A stretch of DNA of 64,000 bases from Dermanyssus gallinae (lineage: Eukaryota; Arthropoda; Arachnida; Mesostigmata; Dermanyssidae). Both the position numbers and the translations under genes were made by a program. The DNA lies in contig QVRM01005638.1 of assembly GCA_003439945.1 (NCBI GenBank), forward strand, positions 1-64,000, written 5' to 3'. The notes below the pieces were generated by a model, which worked only from the letters and a program-made list of their open reading frames with translations, had not been told where the DNA came from and did not search any database. This document shows, piece by piece, positions 31,000 through 43,105 of the stretch. Each line of letters opens with the position of its first letter. Position 1 is the first letter of the stretch.

Positions 31000-33061
31000 T
31001 TTTTTTGGGAGGTTTCAGGAATGCATGATGCACATGCGCCACTAGCAGCCCGCGTGACTAGTGTGAGACTCGCAAACCCACTAAACCCGGATTCCTCCCC
31101 ACCCCCCAGGCTCGGTATTACTTTGGCATTACATCGAAGCCGTGGGAGGGGCGTCTCTGCCGTTCTCCTTCAATCAGCTCTATCCCTGACTATCATCCCG
31201 CATGTCTACCTGCGGTTGGATAGGGGAATGCCATTTTGTAATCCGTCCTGTGAGGGTGCGTCGAGACCATGAGAGCCTGGCTGCTCTCCACTCCCTCCCT
31301 CGGCTCCTCGTCTCGACCACTCTCCCGAGAGACCCGCTCAAACCTCTCCCGCCTGGCCGTTTCCTTGGTTGTCTTGAGTGTCAAAACGGCGTCGAACAGG
31401 TTCGCCTCCCTCCATGCCTCCGCCGAAGTCATCATATGGACGACCACCTTTTTGATGGGTCGGCCTCTCACAGCGGCTGGTGCTGCGTCCCGTGCTTCCC
31501 TGAGAGCATCACACCGCATAACTGTATGCTCCACGTTGTCCGTTTCTCCAGAGTCGCACAGTACGCAAATATCGCTGATGGCCTTCTTGATCCTTGACAG
31601 GTAGCTGTGGAACTAGCCGTGTCCGGTCAGAACCTGAGTCGTCCAGTAGGAAAGCTCCCCGTGTCGGCGGTCATACCATACCCTGAGGTCCGGTATCAGA
31701 CTCTTGGTCCAGCTCCCTGTGGTCACACCGGGTCTTACCTGCGCCCATTCTTCATGCCAGGCCGATATGATGGCACTCCTGGCCCTGGTGAGATCCAGGC
31801 CTTCGTCTAGATGCATTTTACTTCGTTCAGCCACTAGGAGGTCCCATGGCAGCATTTTGGCTAGGACCAGGAGAGCCTCGGTTGAGACTGTTCGATACGC
31901 CCGGCTTACTCTGAATGCCAGCGTTCGTTGGGTCGACCTTAGTGCCCTCCTATTTTTCGCTGTCTGCATTGCCATGTTCCCCCAGACTGGGGCTGCGAAT
32001 AGCGCCATTGATTCGGCCACCGAGGCCAGGAGCCTTCTTTTCACCTTAGCCACCCCACCGACCATAGGCATGATCCGCGCCAGGTTCAGGGAGACCCTTT
32101 GGGCCTTTTCGGCTACGTACTTAACGTGTGCCGATCCGGTCAGTCCAGTGTCTAGCATGACCCCAAGGTAATTTACCTTCTTTCTGATTTCTATCGGGTG
32201 GCCCGCCATCACGAGGTTAATGCCGGTCGTCCTCTTTCTGCCTGTTAGGTACATCGCCTCCGTCTTGTCAAGCGGCAGTTTCAAGTGATGGGATTCCATC
32301 CACTCGGACACCATTGACAAGGCCTCATTGGCGGCGCTCTCCAGGGCTCTTTCGGTTAAGTTAACATGAGTGCAAGGTCATCGGCGTACGCCAACGTCTC
32401 CACCCCATACGGGAGACCTCGGATCTCGAGCACCCCGTCGTAAGCTATGTTCCAGAGCACGGGTCCTAGAATCGAGCCCTGTGGGACTCCGGCAGTAACC
32501 TCGTACTCCTGCCCCCCTGCAACCAAGCCTCTGTCATCCAGGTAGGATGAAATCATTCGACGGAGGTAAAGGGAAAAGCCCTTTCTCTTCATCGCCTCCA
32601 CAATGACTATCCAATTCATTGTGTTGAAGGCATTTTTGACATCCAGGAGGATCAGGAGCACGAACCCCCTTGTTTTAGGGGTCTTCATAGTCTCCTCACC
32701 CGCCCGTTTCAGAACCCTCTTTAGAGCCCCTAATGCGATTCTGCCTTTTCGGAAACCGTACTGGGCATCTGATAGGGCGTTCTTTTCCTGAATCTCGTCG
32801 TTTAGTCTCTTGACCATGACGTTCTCCAGAATCTTACCCATGGCGTCAATGAGGCATATGGGCCGGTAAGCCGAAGGCCCCGTTTTCCTCCCGGGTTTGG
32901 GTATCAGAACCAGGCTTGCCCTTTTCCACAGCCTCGGGAATCTCCCCTCTCTCAAAAGCTTGTTGGCAAGGTCTTGAAAGACCTTAGGCCACCTTTTGAC
33001 CAGTAGCCTCGCTACCTCTGGGGGAATTCCGTCTAGTCCGGGCGCTTTACCGGTTGACAAC
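31000..33061 (-). pseudogene. R1-clade-like element, copy 2
   Basis: RT starts at about 33060 (STGKAPGLDGIPPE) and is open to 32356: AYRPICLIDAMGKILENV, DAQYGFRKGRIA, LLDVKNAFNTMNW, GVPQGSILGP, AYADDLALM. A shift near 32360 is followed by 32320-31613 and 31534-31193 with the CxxC...H knuckle region. 3' UTR to about 31005 ends in a poly-T (poly-A on the minus strand). The 5' end abuts Z2 directly. Endonuclease absent. Confidence 0.85.
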
Positions 33062-33738
33062 CGCTGAAACCAGCTTTAGTCACTCGACGTCTGAACACCC
33101 ATCAGTGTTCAAGAGCCCTGATGCATCAATGGCCAGCACGTGGCCATCCTCGAACTCAACCGGATCTACCCCGAGGAGTGGCTCCTTGTCGCCGTCGAAG
33201 AATTCCATAACTTCTACCCAACTGCAAAATGCTTACGCAGCTCCGTCAGATGCTGAGGAATTGTCTGATCTGTGGATGCTAGCCAACTTGGCGGCTAGGG
33301 CGAAGCGTATTTATTTAATGGAACAGCCGAGTTTGGCACGCCGACCTTCGCGAGCCGTAGTCGACGGATCAGATGTGCTTTTTTGCGAGGTTTGCGACTT
33401 CCGCACTCTTCGTAAGCACCACCTAAAGCGACATATGCTTACGCACACCGGCCAGAAATCTCTTAAATGCCAATTCTGTGAGTTCAGAAGTGCTCGCGCA
33501 GACTCCCTTAAGCAGCACGTCGTGTGTCACGCTAAGAAGAATCCGCTCATATGTGATCAATGCGGCGAGGTGGCTCAGAACGATGCCGATCTTCAAGAGC
33601 ATAAGAGAAGCCAGCACATACATCAATGTTCGATTTGCAGTAAGATTTTACCAACTCACAAAACACTGCGCTGCCATAAGCGCACTCACCAATCATATAG
33701 ATCCAAGTACTGTGCGTTTTCTTCACTATACGAGTCAT
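33062..33738 (+). pseudogene. C2H2 zinc-finger gene, copy Z2
   Basis: No in-frame ATG before the R1 junction, so the start is lost or was never in this copy; a Met lies at about 33129. Ser/Thr-rich N-terminus, then fingers: CEVCDFRTLRKHHLKRHMLTH, CQFCEFRSARADSLKQHVVCH, CDQCGEVAQNDADLQEHKRSQH, CSICSKILPTHKTLRCHKRTH. A TAG (K codon in Z3) at 33736 cuts off finger 5, whose first Cys is also changed to Ser. Probable nucleic-acid binding protein copy. Confidence 0.75.
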
Positions 33739-33831
33739 AGGTGAAACGTCATGAGCGCTCAATCCACAACCGAACTGACGCAGGCCTGGTTATACAAACT
33801 TGTTTGACTTGGGCAGCAAAAAGCTAAAACA

Positions 33832-34083
33832 GTTTAGTATACAGCTGTAACGTATTTTCTACATTGCCAGGTAGGCTTCGAGTACGTTCCGTATGTGTAA
33901 ATAAAATATGTTACAGTATAGTATACAGCTGTAACGTATTTTATACATTGCCAGGTAGGCTTCGAGTACATTCCGTATGTGTAAATAAAATATATTGCAG
34001 TATAGTATACAGCTGTAACGTGTTTTATACATTGCCAGGTAGGCTTCGAGTACATTCCGTATGTGTAAATAAAATATGTTGTA
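33832..34083 (+). repeat. 84-bp minisatellite, three units, each with AATAAA
   Basis: Units begin gtatacagctgtaacgt at 33837, 33921 and 34005. Each holds gtgtaaataaaatat. It lies just after the Z2 zinc-finger gene; Z3 has two units, Z1 and Z4 one. Confidence 0.9.
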
Positions 34084-34291
34084 CAAATAACTATGTTTAA
34101 TGTTTTACTGCTATTAGATACACCTAAAAAACGGTACGGCTTAAAACCTCTTAAAATAGGTCACCCGACATCTTACGCTATTTGCGAGGTACGTTTAAAC
34201 TCAGCTGGTATTCGTGTCATTTGATCGTTACGCAAAGTGAAAAGTACTAGAATAATATACAAAAATACATATACATGTCAATATAGGAAAG

Positions 34292-34418
34292 CTATATATA
34301 TATATATATAAACTAAATCATCGGCATACATAAGCATTTCCACATGTGAATGCCGACTAGGTATTTCCGTTGGGAGGTCGCTTACCAACATTACCAAATA
34401 TATATATATATATATATT
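34292..34418 (-). repeat. (TA)n tracts around a family F RT scrap
   Basis: (TA)n at 34292-34311 and 34397-34418. Between them the minus strand reads VSDLPTEIPSRHSHVEMLMY then ADDLV, part of an RT core. Confidence 0.6.
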
Positions 34419-34715
34419 TGTCAGAAAACCTTTGAATAGTACAAATATTCTGAGCCTGTTAGACCTACACTGCGGCAGCGGAGCTCGTATTCTCTCAGAA
34501 GCTTCTCTCACTGACGTCATGCTCTGTGAGGAGAGGGAGGCAGAGATTCAAACACGCTGCTCCCGCTAACGGCCGTCTGACGAATGTATGATATATGAAA
34601 TAAACGTACTTGTCAGTCGTTGTACTTAACCGCCAAGAACGGCTTGTTCACTCCCGTAAATAGCAAATAGAAATCCACTAATTCGCTTAAACAAAGGCTC
34701 CCCCAAAACTCTACA
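34419..34715 (+). repeat. BEL-1 5' LTR
   Basis: Starts tgtcagaaaacc, ends actctaca. AATAAA-type signal at about 34600 (gaaataaacg). Confidence 0.9.
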
Positions 34716-34733
34716 TTGGTGCCGTGACCAGGA
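34716..34733 (+). other. BEL-1 primer binding site candidate
   Basis: ttggtgccgtgaccagga directly after the LTR; TGG pairs with a tRNA CCA end. The priming tRNA is not identified. Confidence 0.55.
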
Positions 34734-34900
34734 TTGGAGTCCTTTGTTGATCCTGTGTGGATATTGTTTGCTATTTTCACGAATTTGGGTGTTTTTCTTC
34801 GTTTTGAACTTTGAGTGAACCGACCTCGAGCAGGCCTGCTGCTCACGCGTTTGGAGTGTTGTGTGTCTCGTGAAATCTTGCTCACAACGACAACTCGATC

Positions 34901-36175
34901 ATGACGGATCGAGCACTCACCTGCCTACGGCGCTTCCGGACAATCGAGCGCAACCGTTTAAAACTGTACGCCGAACGGGCGCTACTAATAAGAGACAACG
35001 CGGCAGACCAGCGGGACAAAGCCGAGCTGGTCAACCTGCAACGAAATGTCGAAAAACGGCATCAGGCGATGAGCGGCTACGACGCTCAGATTGTTGCTCA
35101 CAGTAGTTTGCCTAAAGAAGACCTCGATCGTGAATTTGAAGAAAGTGATGAGCATTCAAATGCGGCGCTGGAATGTTCGACACTTCTTAAACAGTTAATT
35201 GACGAAGTGAATTCAGTAACCGCTCCAGTGATGCGTAACGGGACAACGGACTCGCCCTCGACATCAATAGCAGCAGCAACAACCACATCATCGTCATCTT
35301 CGATGCCAAGCCAGTTCATCATCAGTTCTGCCCCGCCCGTTCTCGACACGTCCCCTGGAATGTTTGATGGGGATATCTTGCGTTATCGTGCTTTCATTGC
35401 TCAGTTTGATAACTGGGTATCTCGCAGCCCAGGCGCCTTGGCCACCGATCGTCTTGTAGCTCTCCGAAAGCTACTGCGTGGTCCTCCAAAGCGACTAGTT
35501 GACTCATTGCCGGTGAATGATGTCAGCTACAAGGTGGCTCTTAAGTTGTTGGAAGACAATTACGGAAGACTGGACATCGTCAGGCAGCAACTGATAGCGT
35601 CGTTGCAAAAACTGCCAAGAGTGAAATCGCAGTTTGACACTGCGGGTTTACGCCAGCTTCTCAACTTCGTACAGTCCGCAGTGCAGTCGTTGGATGGACT
35701 CGAGAGTCCGTTGCATACGTATTCCTTGTCGTTTAAGGCTACACTCCGGGCAGCTATCCCGTAGAGGATTGTGTTTGACTTCACCGAGAATAGGAGATTG
35801 TCGTCTGTACACTCCGCGTCAGGCAGCTCTGCTGACAATGATTCAGTACCAGGCAAAGCCGCTGAGGCCGCTGACGAGATCCGCCAGTTGAATGATTATG
35901 TCAGCCGGTATACGTCACTGCGCGAAGAGACAGCGATACTCGATCAGCTAACTGACGTCGATGAGAACCGAGAGCGACGCCAGTCTGACGCATCGCAGAA
36001 GCAGAAGAAAACGGACTATCATGGTGGCAACCGTTTAAAATCGACCGTGTCAGCAGTAGCAGTACCACAGCCACGCAAGTTCGCTCCGTGTCTTTTCTGC
36101 AGTGACGCTAAACATTCGTCGTCACGACGTGCTGCCGACTTAACGATCGAACAACGGATGCTTGCTCCTTCTTGA
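34901..36175 (+). pseudogene. BEL-1 gag
   Basis: ATG 34901. Coiled-coil-like N-terminus (RRFRTIERNRLKLYAERALL), Ser/Thr linker, DUF1759-type core (RYRAFIAQFDNWVSRSP, YKVALKLLEDNYGRLD, LHTYSLSFKATLRAAIP). One in-frame TAG at 35762-35764, then the same frame continues to 36175 with a CLFCSDAKHSS knuckle start. A frameshift near 36160 leads into the next frame. Confidence 0.85.
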
Positions 36176-37562
36176 GCAGAACAGGTGTCATGTGTGTTTC
36201 CGTCCTCGCCACGTCAAGCTATCACAGTGTGCTAGACCCAACGTCGGGTGCCGAGTGTGTAACTCGAGAGATCATTATACCTCGATGCACTGCACAACTA
36301 TCTGCAGTAACCATCCAGTCGCTGCTGCGAGTGATCTTCACAAGCGCGGAGATAACCAACATTCTCTGGTGTACATGGCAACTGCGTTCCTCACGAACGC
36401 AGGAGGTTGCATTCCTGTGCGCGTCTTCATGGATTTGGGGAGTAGTTTGACCTTTGTAACTCCAGACGCGCTCAAACACTTACCAGACGCCCAGCCAGTT
36501 TATCATGCCAACCTCAACATCCAAGCATTCGCCAGCACTCACGAGATATCGTCGGCGCGCTATAAAATCACCCTGCAGTGTACGCATGACGACACACGCG
36601 TCGACATATTCGCGTACAAGCATGACTTTGCCGTAAACCCGACAAATGATTGCACACCGGATGTACTCGAGGCAATCGAGAGATGCTCAGCAGACCATCC
36701 CCTTGCGGACCGATCGCTCCTTGGCGAGCAGACGGCTTCAACTCTTGCCGTACTAGTTGGAATTGACCAGTTTTACAAACTGGCGTTTCTTGGTCACGAA
36801 AAACGTGTCATTGATGGTCTTGTTGCGAAACAGACACGGTTGGGATGGATTATTGGTGGGCCAACAACGTCGGCCAGCATTAAAGCTGATGTAGCGAACG
36901 TCATGACTCACTGCTCCGCGGCCGCGCTATCGAAACCCGCGCGCGATATCGAGCGTCACCGGAACTCTCATCACGAGCCACCGGGTCTCTCATCTGGCGA
37001 CGCAGCCGCCGTTCGCCAATTCGAAGAGAGTGTGTCTTACGATGGCAAAGAGTACACCGTCTCGCTACCACGCAAAGACGACATATCGCAACTATGGAAC
37101 GACAAAAGCACAGCTCTCGCCCGCCTGAAAGGTAAACTTCGATTCCTTCGCCGCGATCCTGGGACATACAAGCGATATGACGATGAGGTGATGGCCTTTG
37201 TACGCGAGGGACTTGCTCAGGAGTTGTTCGGCGCTGACATTGAGGCCGAAGACAATTGCGACGATTCTTTCTTCATGCCTCATCACCAGGTGATAACGAC
37301 ATCGGGGACTACCTCAAAAGTCCGGACTGTCTTCGACCGCTTATCATCAGCGCAAGGGAAGACGTCACGAAACCACCACCTCTTCGTGGAACCGAACCTT
37401 AACCCGGAAATAGTCAAGCTCTTAATCAACTTGCGCCTGCATCGCGTCGCAATCTCTGCCGATATCACCAAGGCATACATGCGAATAAACCTCACTAACA
37501 ACGATCGTCGTCTATTCCGGTATCTCTGGCGAGTACTTCACGACGAGAAAGTCAGATGCTGA
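36162..37562 (+). pseudogene. BEL-1 protease and RT N-terminal part
   Basis: Starts inside a zinc-knuckle region (CHVCFRPRHVKLSQC, CRVCNSRDHYTSMHC). Retropepsin-like FMDLGSSLTFV (D at 36432), then LVGIDQFYKL. RT begins about 37280: HHQVITTSGTTSKVRTVFDR, then HRVAISADITKAYMRINL. It ends at TGA 37560-37562, before the YVDD box. 466 codons open. Confidence 0.85.
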
Positions 37563-37589
37563 CTGTGCAGCTCCGCAACAGATTCTGAA

Positions 37590-37844
37590 GCATGGGATAA
37601 GCCCGTGGACTCCGATATTGCGACTCAGTTCACGAGGTGGACGAACGAGATTGCTGCACTGCTAAAGTTTAAAATACCTCGCTGGGCCCGTCAAGTCGAC
37701 CCTTGCGAAAACTCTCGGCCGAAGCTTGATCACGTTCGAGGAGTTTCAAACGATTATATGCAAACTGACTTCAGTGATATTTTATGCAGTCACCAGAAAT
37801 CCCGTTACCATGGAAACAGGCTTGTCAACCTGTTTGAGGTGGAC
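37590..37844 (+). pseudogene. BEL-1 connection-domain remnant and 3' untranslated part
   Basis: AWDKPVDSDIATQFTRW then EIAALLKFKIPRW fits the WDxxLP...W...L..L...IPR stretch that follows RT in Pao elements. So an internal deletion joined RT block 1-2 to the connection domain. A G-rich run (gtttgaggtgga) before the 3' LTR may be the polypurine tract. Confidence 0.6.
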
Positions 37845-38140
37845 TGTCAGAAAACCTTTGAATAGTACAAATATTCTGAGCCTGTTAGACCTACACTGCG
37901 GCAGCGGAGCTCGTACTCTCTCGGAAGCTTCTCTCACTGACGTAATGCTCTGTGAGGAGAGGGAGGCAGAGATTCAAACACGCTGCTCCCGCTAACGGCC
38001 ATCTGCTACGAATGTATGATATATGAAATAAACGGACTTGTCAGTCGTTGTACTTAACCGCCAAGAACGGCTTGTTCACTCCCGTAAATAGCAAATAGAA
38101 ATCCACTTTTTCGCTTAAACAAAGGCTCCCCCGAAACTCT

Positions 38141-38143
<3 letters not shown>
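37845..38143 (+). repeat. BEL-1 3' LTR
   Basis: Second direct copy of 34419-34715. Confidence 0.9.
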
Positions 38144-38179
<36 letters not shown>

Positions 38180-38182
38180 ATT

Positions 38183-38237
38183 TTCGTTGGGAGGTCGCTT
38201 AACCAACATTATGTTGGTTAGCGATCTCCCAACGGAA
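38183..38237. repeat. Imperfect inverted repeat (27-bp arms)
   Basis: Head-to-head copies of the start of the family F scrap (gttgggaggtcgctt ... agcgatctcccaac). Confidence 0.8.
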
Positions 38238-39310
38238 ATACATAGTCGGCATTCACATTTGGAAATGCTTATGTATGCCGATGATTTAGTACTGTTTTCC
38301 CGAAGTCGCTTTCACTTGCAGCAGTCGCTTGTAACTCTACAGCGCTCTGTAAACCGGAACAAACTCTATATTAATGCGAGAAAGACTAAAGATATGATGA
38401 AATTTGGACGAGGAGGAAAACTGGCCAAATGCTAGGAGTTCCGACTGGATTGAAAAATAATCGAAATCGTCCCCTACTTTCCCTATCTTTTCATTACGTG
38501 GCACAAGTTTTTTCAGGCACGTTGAGGATAGAGCCGAGAAGGGCCTACAATCCTTATACAGTATCAGAGATGCATACAGGCTGTCGATGGAGATATGGGT
38601 TCGTGAAAGCTTCACGAGGGACTTCACGAAGGTTCGTACGAGGGGTTCACAAAGGTTTGTAACCTTTGTGCACTCACACAGGAAGCATGATCTTTCGGAG
38701 CTTCGTAGATACACGTCCGCACTCCTTGGCGCCAAACCTTGACGGCTTTTCACCTCAGAGAATCCACTAATGTTTGCAATATTGATGTTCAACGATTCAC
38801 TGCAAGTCAGTGCACCTACCTGCTGACACAAAGTTCACTAGTTCAGGCTAGTACTCGCATTCTAAGATCTTTTCTACAGACCTACAAAAAAACGTGTCCC
38901 CACCGTACGATTCCGTACGATCGAAACCGGAAGTAGCGTAGTCAGCTGGCGCGCACTATGTCAAAGATCTTCTGCTTCAACAAGTGAGGAATCTCACGCC
39001 AGTCAGTTTAATAATGAGGAGCTGTGTTCATCTGCATGGAGATTTCGAGAATTCATAGCCTTTCGTCACACGAGGCAAATACGTTTTTAATCGTCGTAGT
39101 TGTGATTGTTGATAACAACTATTACATAAGAGTAATTTCCATATTAAGCAAATACACCAAGGACGTGAATATTGTACAAGGAAGCATTCAGATATAAGAG
39201 CTACGCCCAAAAGCTTAAATTTTGGCACAAGGTTGAGACGCTGCGTTCAAGTCCCGTAGCAACATTCGTATCTTGATTCATTATATAACTCCATCACGGC
39301 GCACTTCTAT
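38238..39310 (+). pseudogene. Family F RT fragment, copy 1, and shared 3' flank
   Basis: 38187-38435 reads MLMYADDLVLFSRSRFHLQQ then RNKLYINARKTKDMMKFGRG, the YADD and following blocks of an RT. After a stop at 38433 the continuation (YFPYL..., thumb) is in other frames. 38740-39310 is a flank shared with 41550-42130. Confidence 0.65.
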
Positions 39311-39319
39311 GTTTTGAAA

Positions 39320-40089
39320 AGGTTTCTCAGCGCCATGATTAGAGCAACAGCTGGAACCAGCTTTAGTCACTCGACGTCTGAACACCCATCAGTGTTAAAG
39401 AGCCCTGATGCATCAATGGCCAGCACGTGGCCATCCTCGAACTCAACCGGATCTACCCCGAGGAGTGGCTCCTTGTCGCCCTCGAAGAATTCCATAACTT
39501 CTACCCAACTGCAAAATGCTTACGCAGCTCCGTCAGATGCTGAGGAATTGTCTGATTTGTGGATGCTAGCCAACCCGGCGGCTAGGGCGAAGCGTATTTA
39601 TTTAATGGAACAGCCGAGTTTGGCACGCCGACCTTGGCGAGCCGTGGTCGACGGATCAGATGTGCTTTTTGCGGGGTTTGCGACTTCCGCACGCTTCGTA
39701 AGCACCACCTAAAGCGACATATGCTCACGCACACCGGCCAGAAATCTCTTAAATGCCCGTTCTGTGAGTTCAGAAGTGCTCGCGCAGACTCCCTTAAGCA
39801 GCACGTCGTGCGTCACGCTAAGGAGAATCCGCTCATATGTGATCAATGCGGCGAGGTGGCTCAGAACGATGCCGATCTTCAAGAGCATAAGAGAAGCCAG
39901 CACATACATCAATGTTCGATTTGTAGTAAGATTCTACCAACCCACAAAACACTGCGCTGCCATGAGCGCACTCACCAATCATATAGATGCAAGTACTGTG
40001 CGTTTTCTTCACTATACGAGTCAAAGGTGAAACGTCATGAGCGCTCAATCCACAACCGAACTGACGCAGGCCTGGTTATACAAACTTGA
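39320..40089 (+). pseudogene. C2H2 zinc-finger gene, copy Z3 (best preserved)
   Basis: ATG 39335 (MIRATAGTSFSHSTSEHPS) starts a Ser/Thr/Pro-rich region of about 100 residues. A one-base loss in a T-run near 39666 shifts the frame just before finger 1. After it, 39634-40089 encodes five fingers, including CPFCEFRSARADSLKQHVVRH, CSICSKILPTHKTLRCHERTH and CKYCAFSSLYESKVKRHERSIH, and ends DAGLVIQT. Without the shift the protein would be about 250 aa. An upstream start outside the block cannot be excluded. Confidence 0.8.
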
Positions 40090-40118
40090 TTGACTTGGGC
40101 AGCAAAAAGCTAAAACAG

Positions 40119-40280
40119 TATAGTATACAGCTGTAACGTATTTTCTACATTGCCAGGTAGGCTTCGAGTACATTTCGTATGTGTAAATAAAATATATTGC
40201 AGTATAGTATACAGCTGTAACGTGTTTTATACATTGCCAGGTAGGCTTCGAGTACATTCCGTATGTGTAAATAAAAGATG
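40119..40280 (+). repeat. 84-bp minisatellite, two units
   Basis: Units at 40123 and 40207, each with AATAAA. Confidence 0.9.
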
Positions 40281-40289
40281 TTGTTCAAA

Positions 40290-40494
40290 TAACTATGTTT
40301 AATGTTTTACTGCTAATAGATACACCTAAAAAACGGTACGGCTTAAAACCTCTTAAAATAGGTCACCCGATATCTTACGCTATTTGCGAGGTACGTTTTA
40401 ACTCAGCTTGCATTCGTGTCATTTGATTGGTACGCAAAGTGAAAAGTACTAGAATAATATAAAAAATGTATATACATGTCAATATAGGCAAGCG

Positions 40495-40539
<45 letters not shown>

Positions 40540-41041
40540 ACGCGTTACTGTAGTTTTGGGTGATCTTAAATTACAACAATAATCATGCTAACTAAAGAGC
40601 AGTAGTGGAACCATGAGGCCAACCATTTAGTATACGTAGATTTATAAATGCCGTCATATGCTGTAATCCCTCCATGTAGGATTGCATTCTAGAGTTTGTT
40701 TAGCTCCCCAGCAATAGTTACTTTTGTCTGTGTAGGCCAGTAAAAAGCTTCTTATACGTTATACGATGTTGTGTACCCATCGTTTGGAGGTACTACGTAC
40801 ACAGATTAGGTGGAAGTGTATTATCTCTGCAATACATCTTCGCATCGATTAGCCTTGACCACCTGTTAGTGCGTATAGAGACTGCCACTATCTACTTACG
40901 TTTTCATTTTGTTGCACATTTTATTGCATGCCCGCTGTAGGATCTATACCCGGAAAACCTGATACTTGATATGTTGGTTAATATTCATTAAGTGTTCGGG
41001 CTTTTGATATTCCATAAAACGCAATTCTAATATCCGCGCGG

Positions 41042-41078
<37 letters not shown>
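40290..41078 (+). repeat. Z-block 3' flank with two (TA)n tracts
   Basis: Shared with 43105-43878. (TA)n at 40497-40537, expanded inside the block rather than at a junction, and at 41046-41078. Confidence 0.75.
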
Positions 41079-41080
<2 letters not shown>

Positions 41081-42130
41081 TAATGTTCGTAAGCGACCTC
41101 CTGACGGAAATACATAGTCGGCATTCACATGTGGAAATGCTTATGTATGCCGATGATTTAGTATTGTTTTCCCGAAGTCGCTTTCACTTGCAGACTAAAG
41201 CGATGAAATTTGGACGAGGAGGAAAACTGGCCAAATGCTAGGAGTTCCGACTGGATTCAAAAATAATCGAAATCGTCCTTTACTTTCCCTACCTTCTCAA
41301 TACGTGGCACAAGTTTTTCCAGGCACGTTGAGGATAGAGTCCGAGAAGGGCCTACAATCCTTATACAGTATCAGGGACACATACAGGCTGTCGATAGAGG
41401 TATGGGTTTGTGAAAGCTTCACGAGGGACTTCACAAAGCTTCGTACGAGGGGTTCACGAAGGTTTGTAACCTTTGTGCACTCACACAAGAAGCATGATCT
41501 TTCGGAGCTTCGTAGATACACATCCGCACTCCTTGGCGCCAAACCTTGACGGCTTTTCACCTCAGAGAATCCACTAATGTTTGCAATATTGATGTTCAAC
41601 GATTCACTGCAAGTCAGTGCACCTACCTGCTGACACAAAGTTCACTAGTTCAGGCTAGTACTCGCATCCTAACATCTTTTCTACAGACCTACAAAAAAGC
41701 GTGTCCCCACCGTACGATTCCGTACGATAAAAACCGTAAGTAGCGTAGTCAGCCGGCGCGCACTATGTCAAAGATCTTCTGCTTCAACAAGCGAGGAATC
41801 TCACGCCAGTCAGTTTAATAATGATGCGCTGTGTTCATCTGCTTGGAGATTTCGAGGATTCATAGCCTTTCGTCACACGAGGCAAATACATTCTTAATCG
41901 TCGTAATTGTGATTGTTGATAACAACTATTACATAAGAGTAATTTCCATATTAAGCAAATACACCAAGGACGTGGATATTGTACAAGGAAGCATTTAGAT
42001 TTAAGGGCTACACCCAAAAGCTTACATTTTGGCACGAGTTTGAGACGCTGCGTTCATGTCCCGTAGCAACATTCGAATCTTGGTCGATTATAGAACTCCA
42101 TTATGGCGCACTTCTATGTTTTGAAAGAGG
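41079..42130 (+). pseudogene. Family F RT fragment, copy 2, and shared flank
   Basis: 41090-41240 carries the same MLMYADDLVLFSRSRFHLQ core, with a deletion after it. 41235-42130 is collinear with 38430-39310. Confidence 0.65.
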
Positions 42131-42139
42131 TTTCTAAGC

Positions 42140-42820
42140 GCCGTACCGTTGCGGTTCTTTTCATGACTATATTGATAATATAAACGATAACAGCAGTCCA
42201 AAAACACTTCCTTAGCAAGTAAGGACGTCATGTCTTTTTTAAAAATGAGACACGAAATACTCTCACGTCGAGATTTCGGCAGCCGCCACCGACAACGAGA
42301 TCTAGACACCAATTGCACAGGGAAGCCAATACAGTGGCACGGATTAGAAAACAACAATTGATGAGAAAATGACTCAAGATAGCAAAGCCAATTACTTTTG
42401 TCAAGAGAAAAGCATTAAAAAATATGACTGCACACACGCTAACAACTTAAAGAGAAAGAGGCGTGTAAAGACCGCATACCGTTGACATCTAGCATGCAGC
42501 AAGCGCATGTCGTAACAGTCAATAACATCGGACTCGCTACAGCAGATTTTTAAAAAATATATTATGGTTAAAAACACCCAGGTTGGGTAAAAATAGACTT
42601 TTTTTATAAGGAATGGAATGAAACCTTTTTAGAGTGAACTATGATCCTTATAGGAATCGAACGTAACGTTGACTGTCTAGCTAGACTAAAAACTTGATCT
42701 CCACATTCGCTTACACGTGAAACAAGCTAATGATTCTAGTTGGGGATCGTTTGTTCTCGGCAAAAGTTTCCCGACCCCACACTCCTCTGCGGCGTCACCT
42801 TGCCTGTGGTGTTCTTCTCA
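42140..42820 (+). repeat. Repeat H, copy 1
   Basis: Collinear with 47440-47910. No convincing frame. Confidence 0.6.
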
Positions 42821-42824
42821 ATGT

Positions 42825-43105
42825 TCGATATGTAGTAGGATTCTACCAACCCACAAAACACCGCGCTGCCATGAGCGCACTCATCAATTATATAGATGCA
42901 AGTTTTGCGCGTTTTCTTCACTATACGAGTCAAAGGTGAAACGTCATGAGCGCTCAGTCCACAACCGGACTGACGCAGGCCTGCTTACTCAAATTTGATT
43001 GATTTGGGCAGCAGAAAGCTAGCAGAATACAGCTGTAACATATTTGCTACCTTGCCATGTAGGCTTCTTGTACATTCCTTATGTGTAAATAAATTATGTT
43101 GTACA
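42825..43105 (+). pseudogene. C2H2 zinc-finger gene, copy Z4 (last two fingers only)
   Basis: 42810-42998 reads CSICSRILPTHKTPRCHERTH and CKFCAFSSLYESKVKRHERSVH then DAGLLTQI. Everything before finger 4 is replaced by repeat H. One 84-bp unit follows (43022-43105). Confidence 0.75.

Larger units (their letters stand above)
34419..38143 (+). mobile_element. BEL/Pao LTR retrotransposon BEL-1, internally deleted
   Basis: Direct LTRs of 297 and 299 bp, both TG...CA, frame a 3.7-kb element. Order: LTR, primer site, gag, zinc knuckle, protease, RT N-terminus, fragment of the RT-RNase H connection, LTR. The RT catalytic region, RNase H and integrase are missing. It sits inside (TA)n, so the target duplication cannot be read. 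LTRs differ at about eight substitutions and one 2-base indel. Confidence 0.9.

Noticed and set aside
33062..33370. Alternative frame in the Z2 N-terminus (VAILELNRIYPEEWLLVAVEE)
   Set aside because: Hydrophobic pattern looks protein-like, but the frame hits stops before the fingers and Z1 does not keep it.
33832..34083. CRISPR-like array
   Set aside because: Three directly abutting 84-bp units with no unique spacers; an ordinary minisatellite.
36162..37562. Intact retroviral-type polyprotein
   Set aside because: The frame ends before the RT catalytic box and integrase is missing; a deletion derivative.
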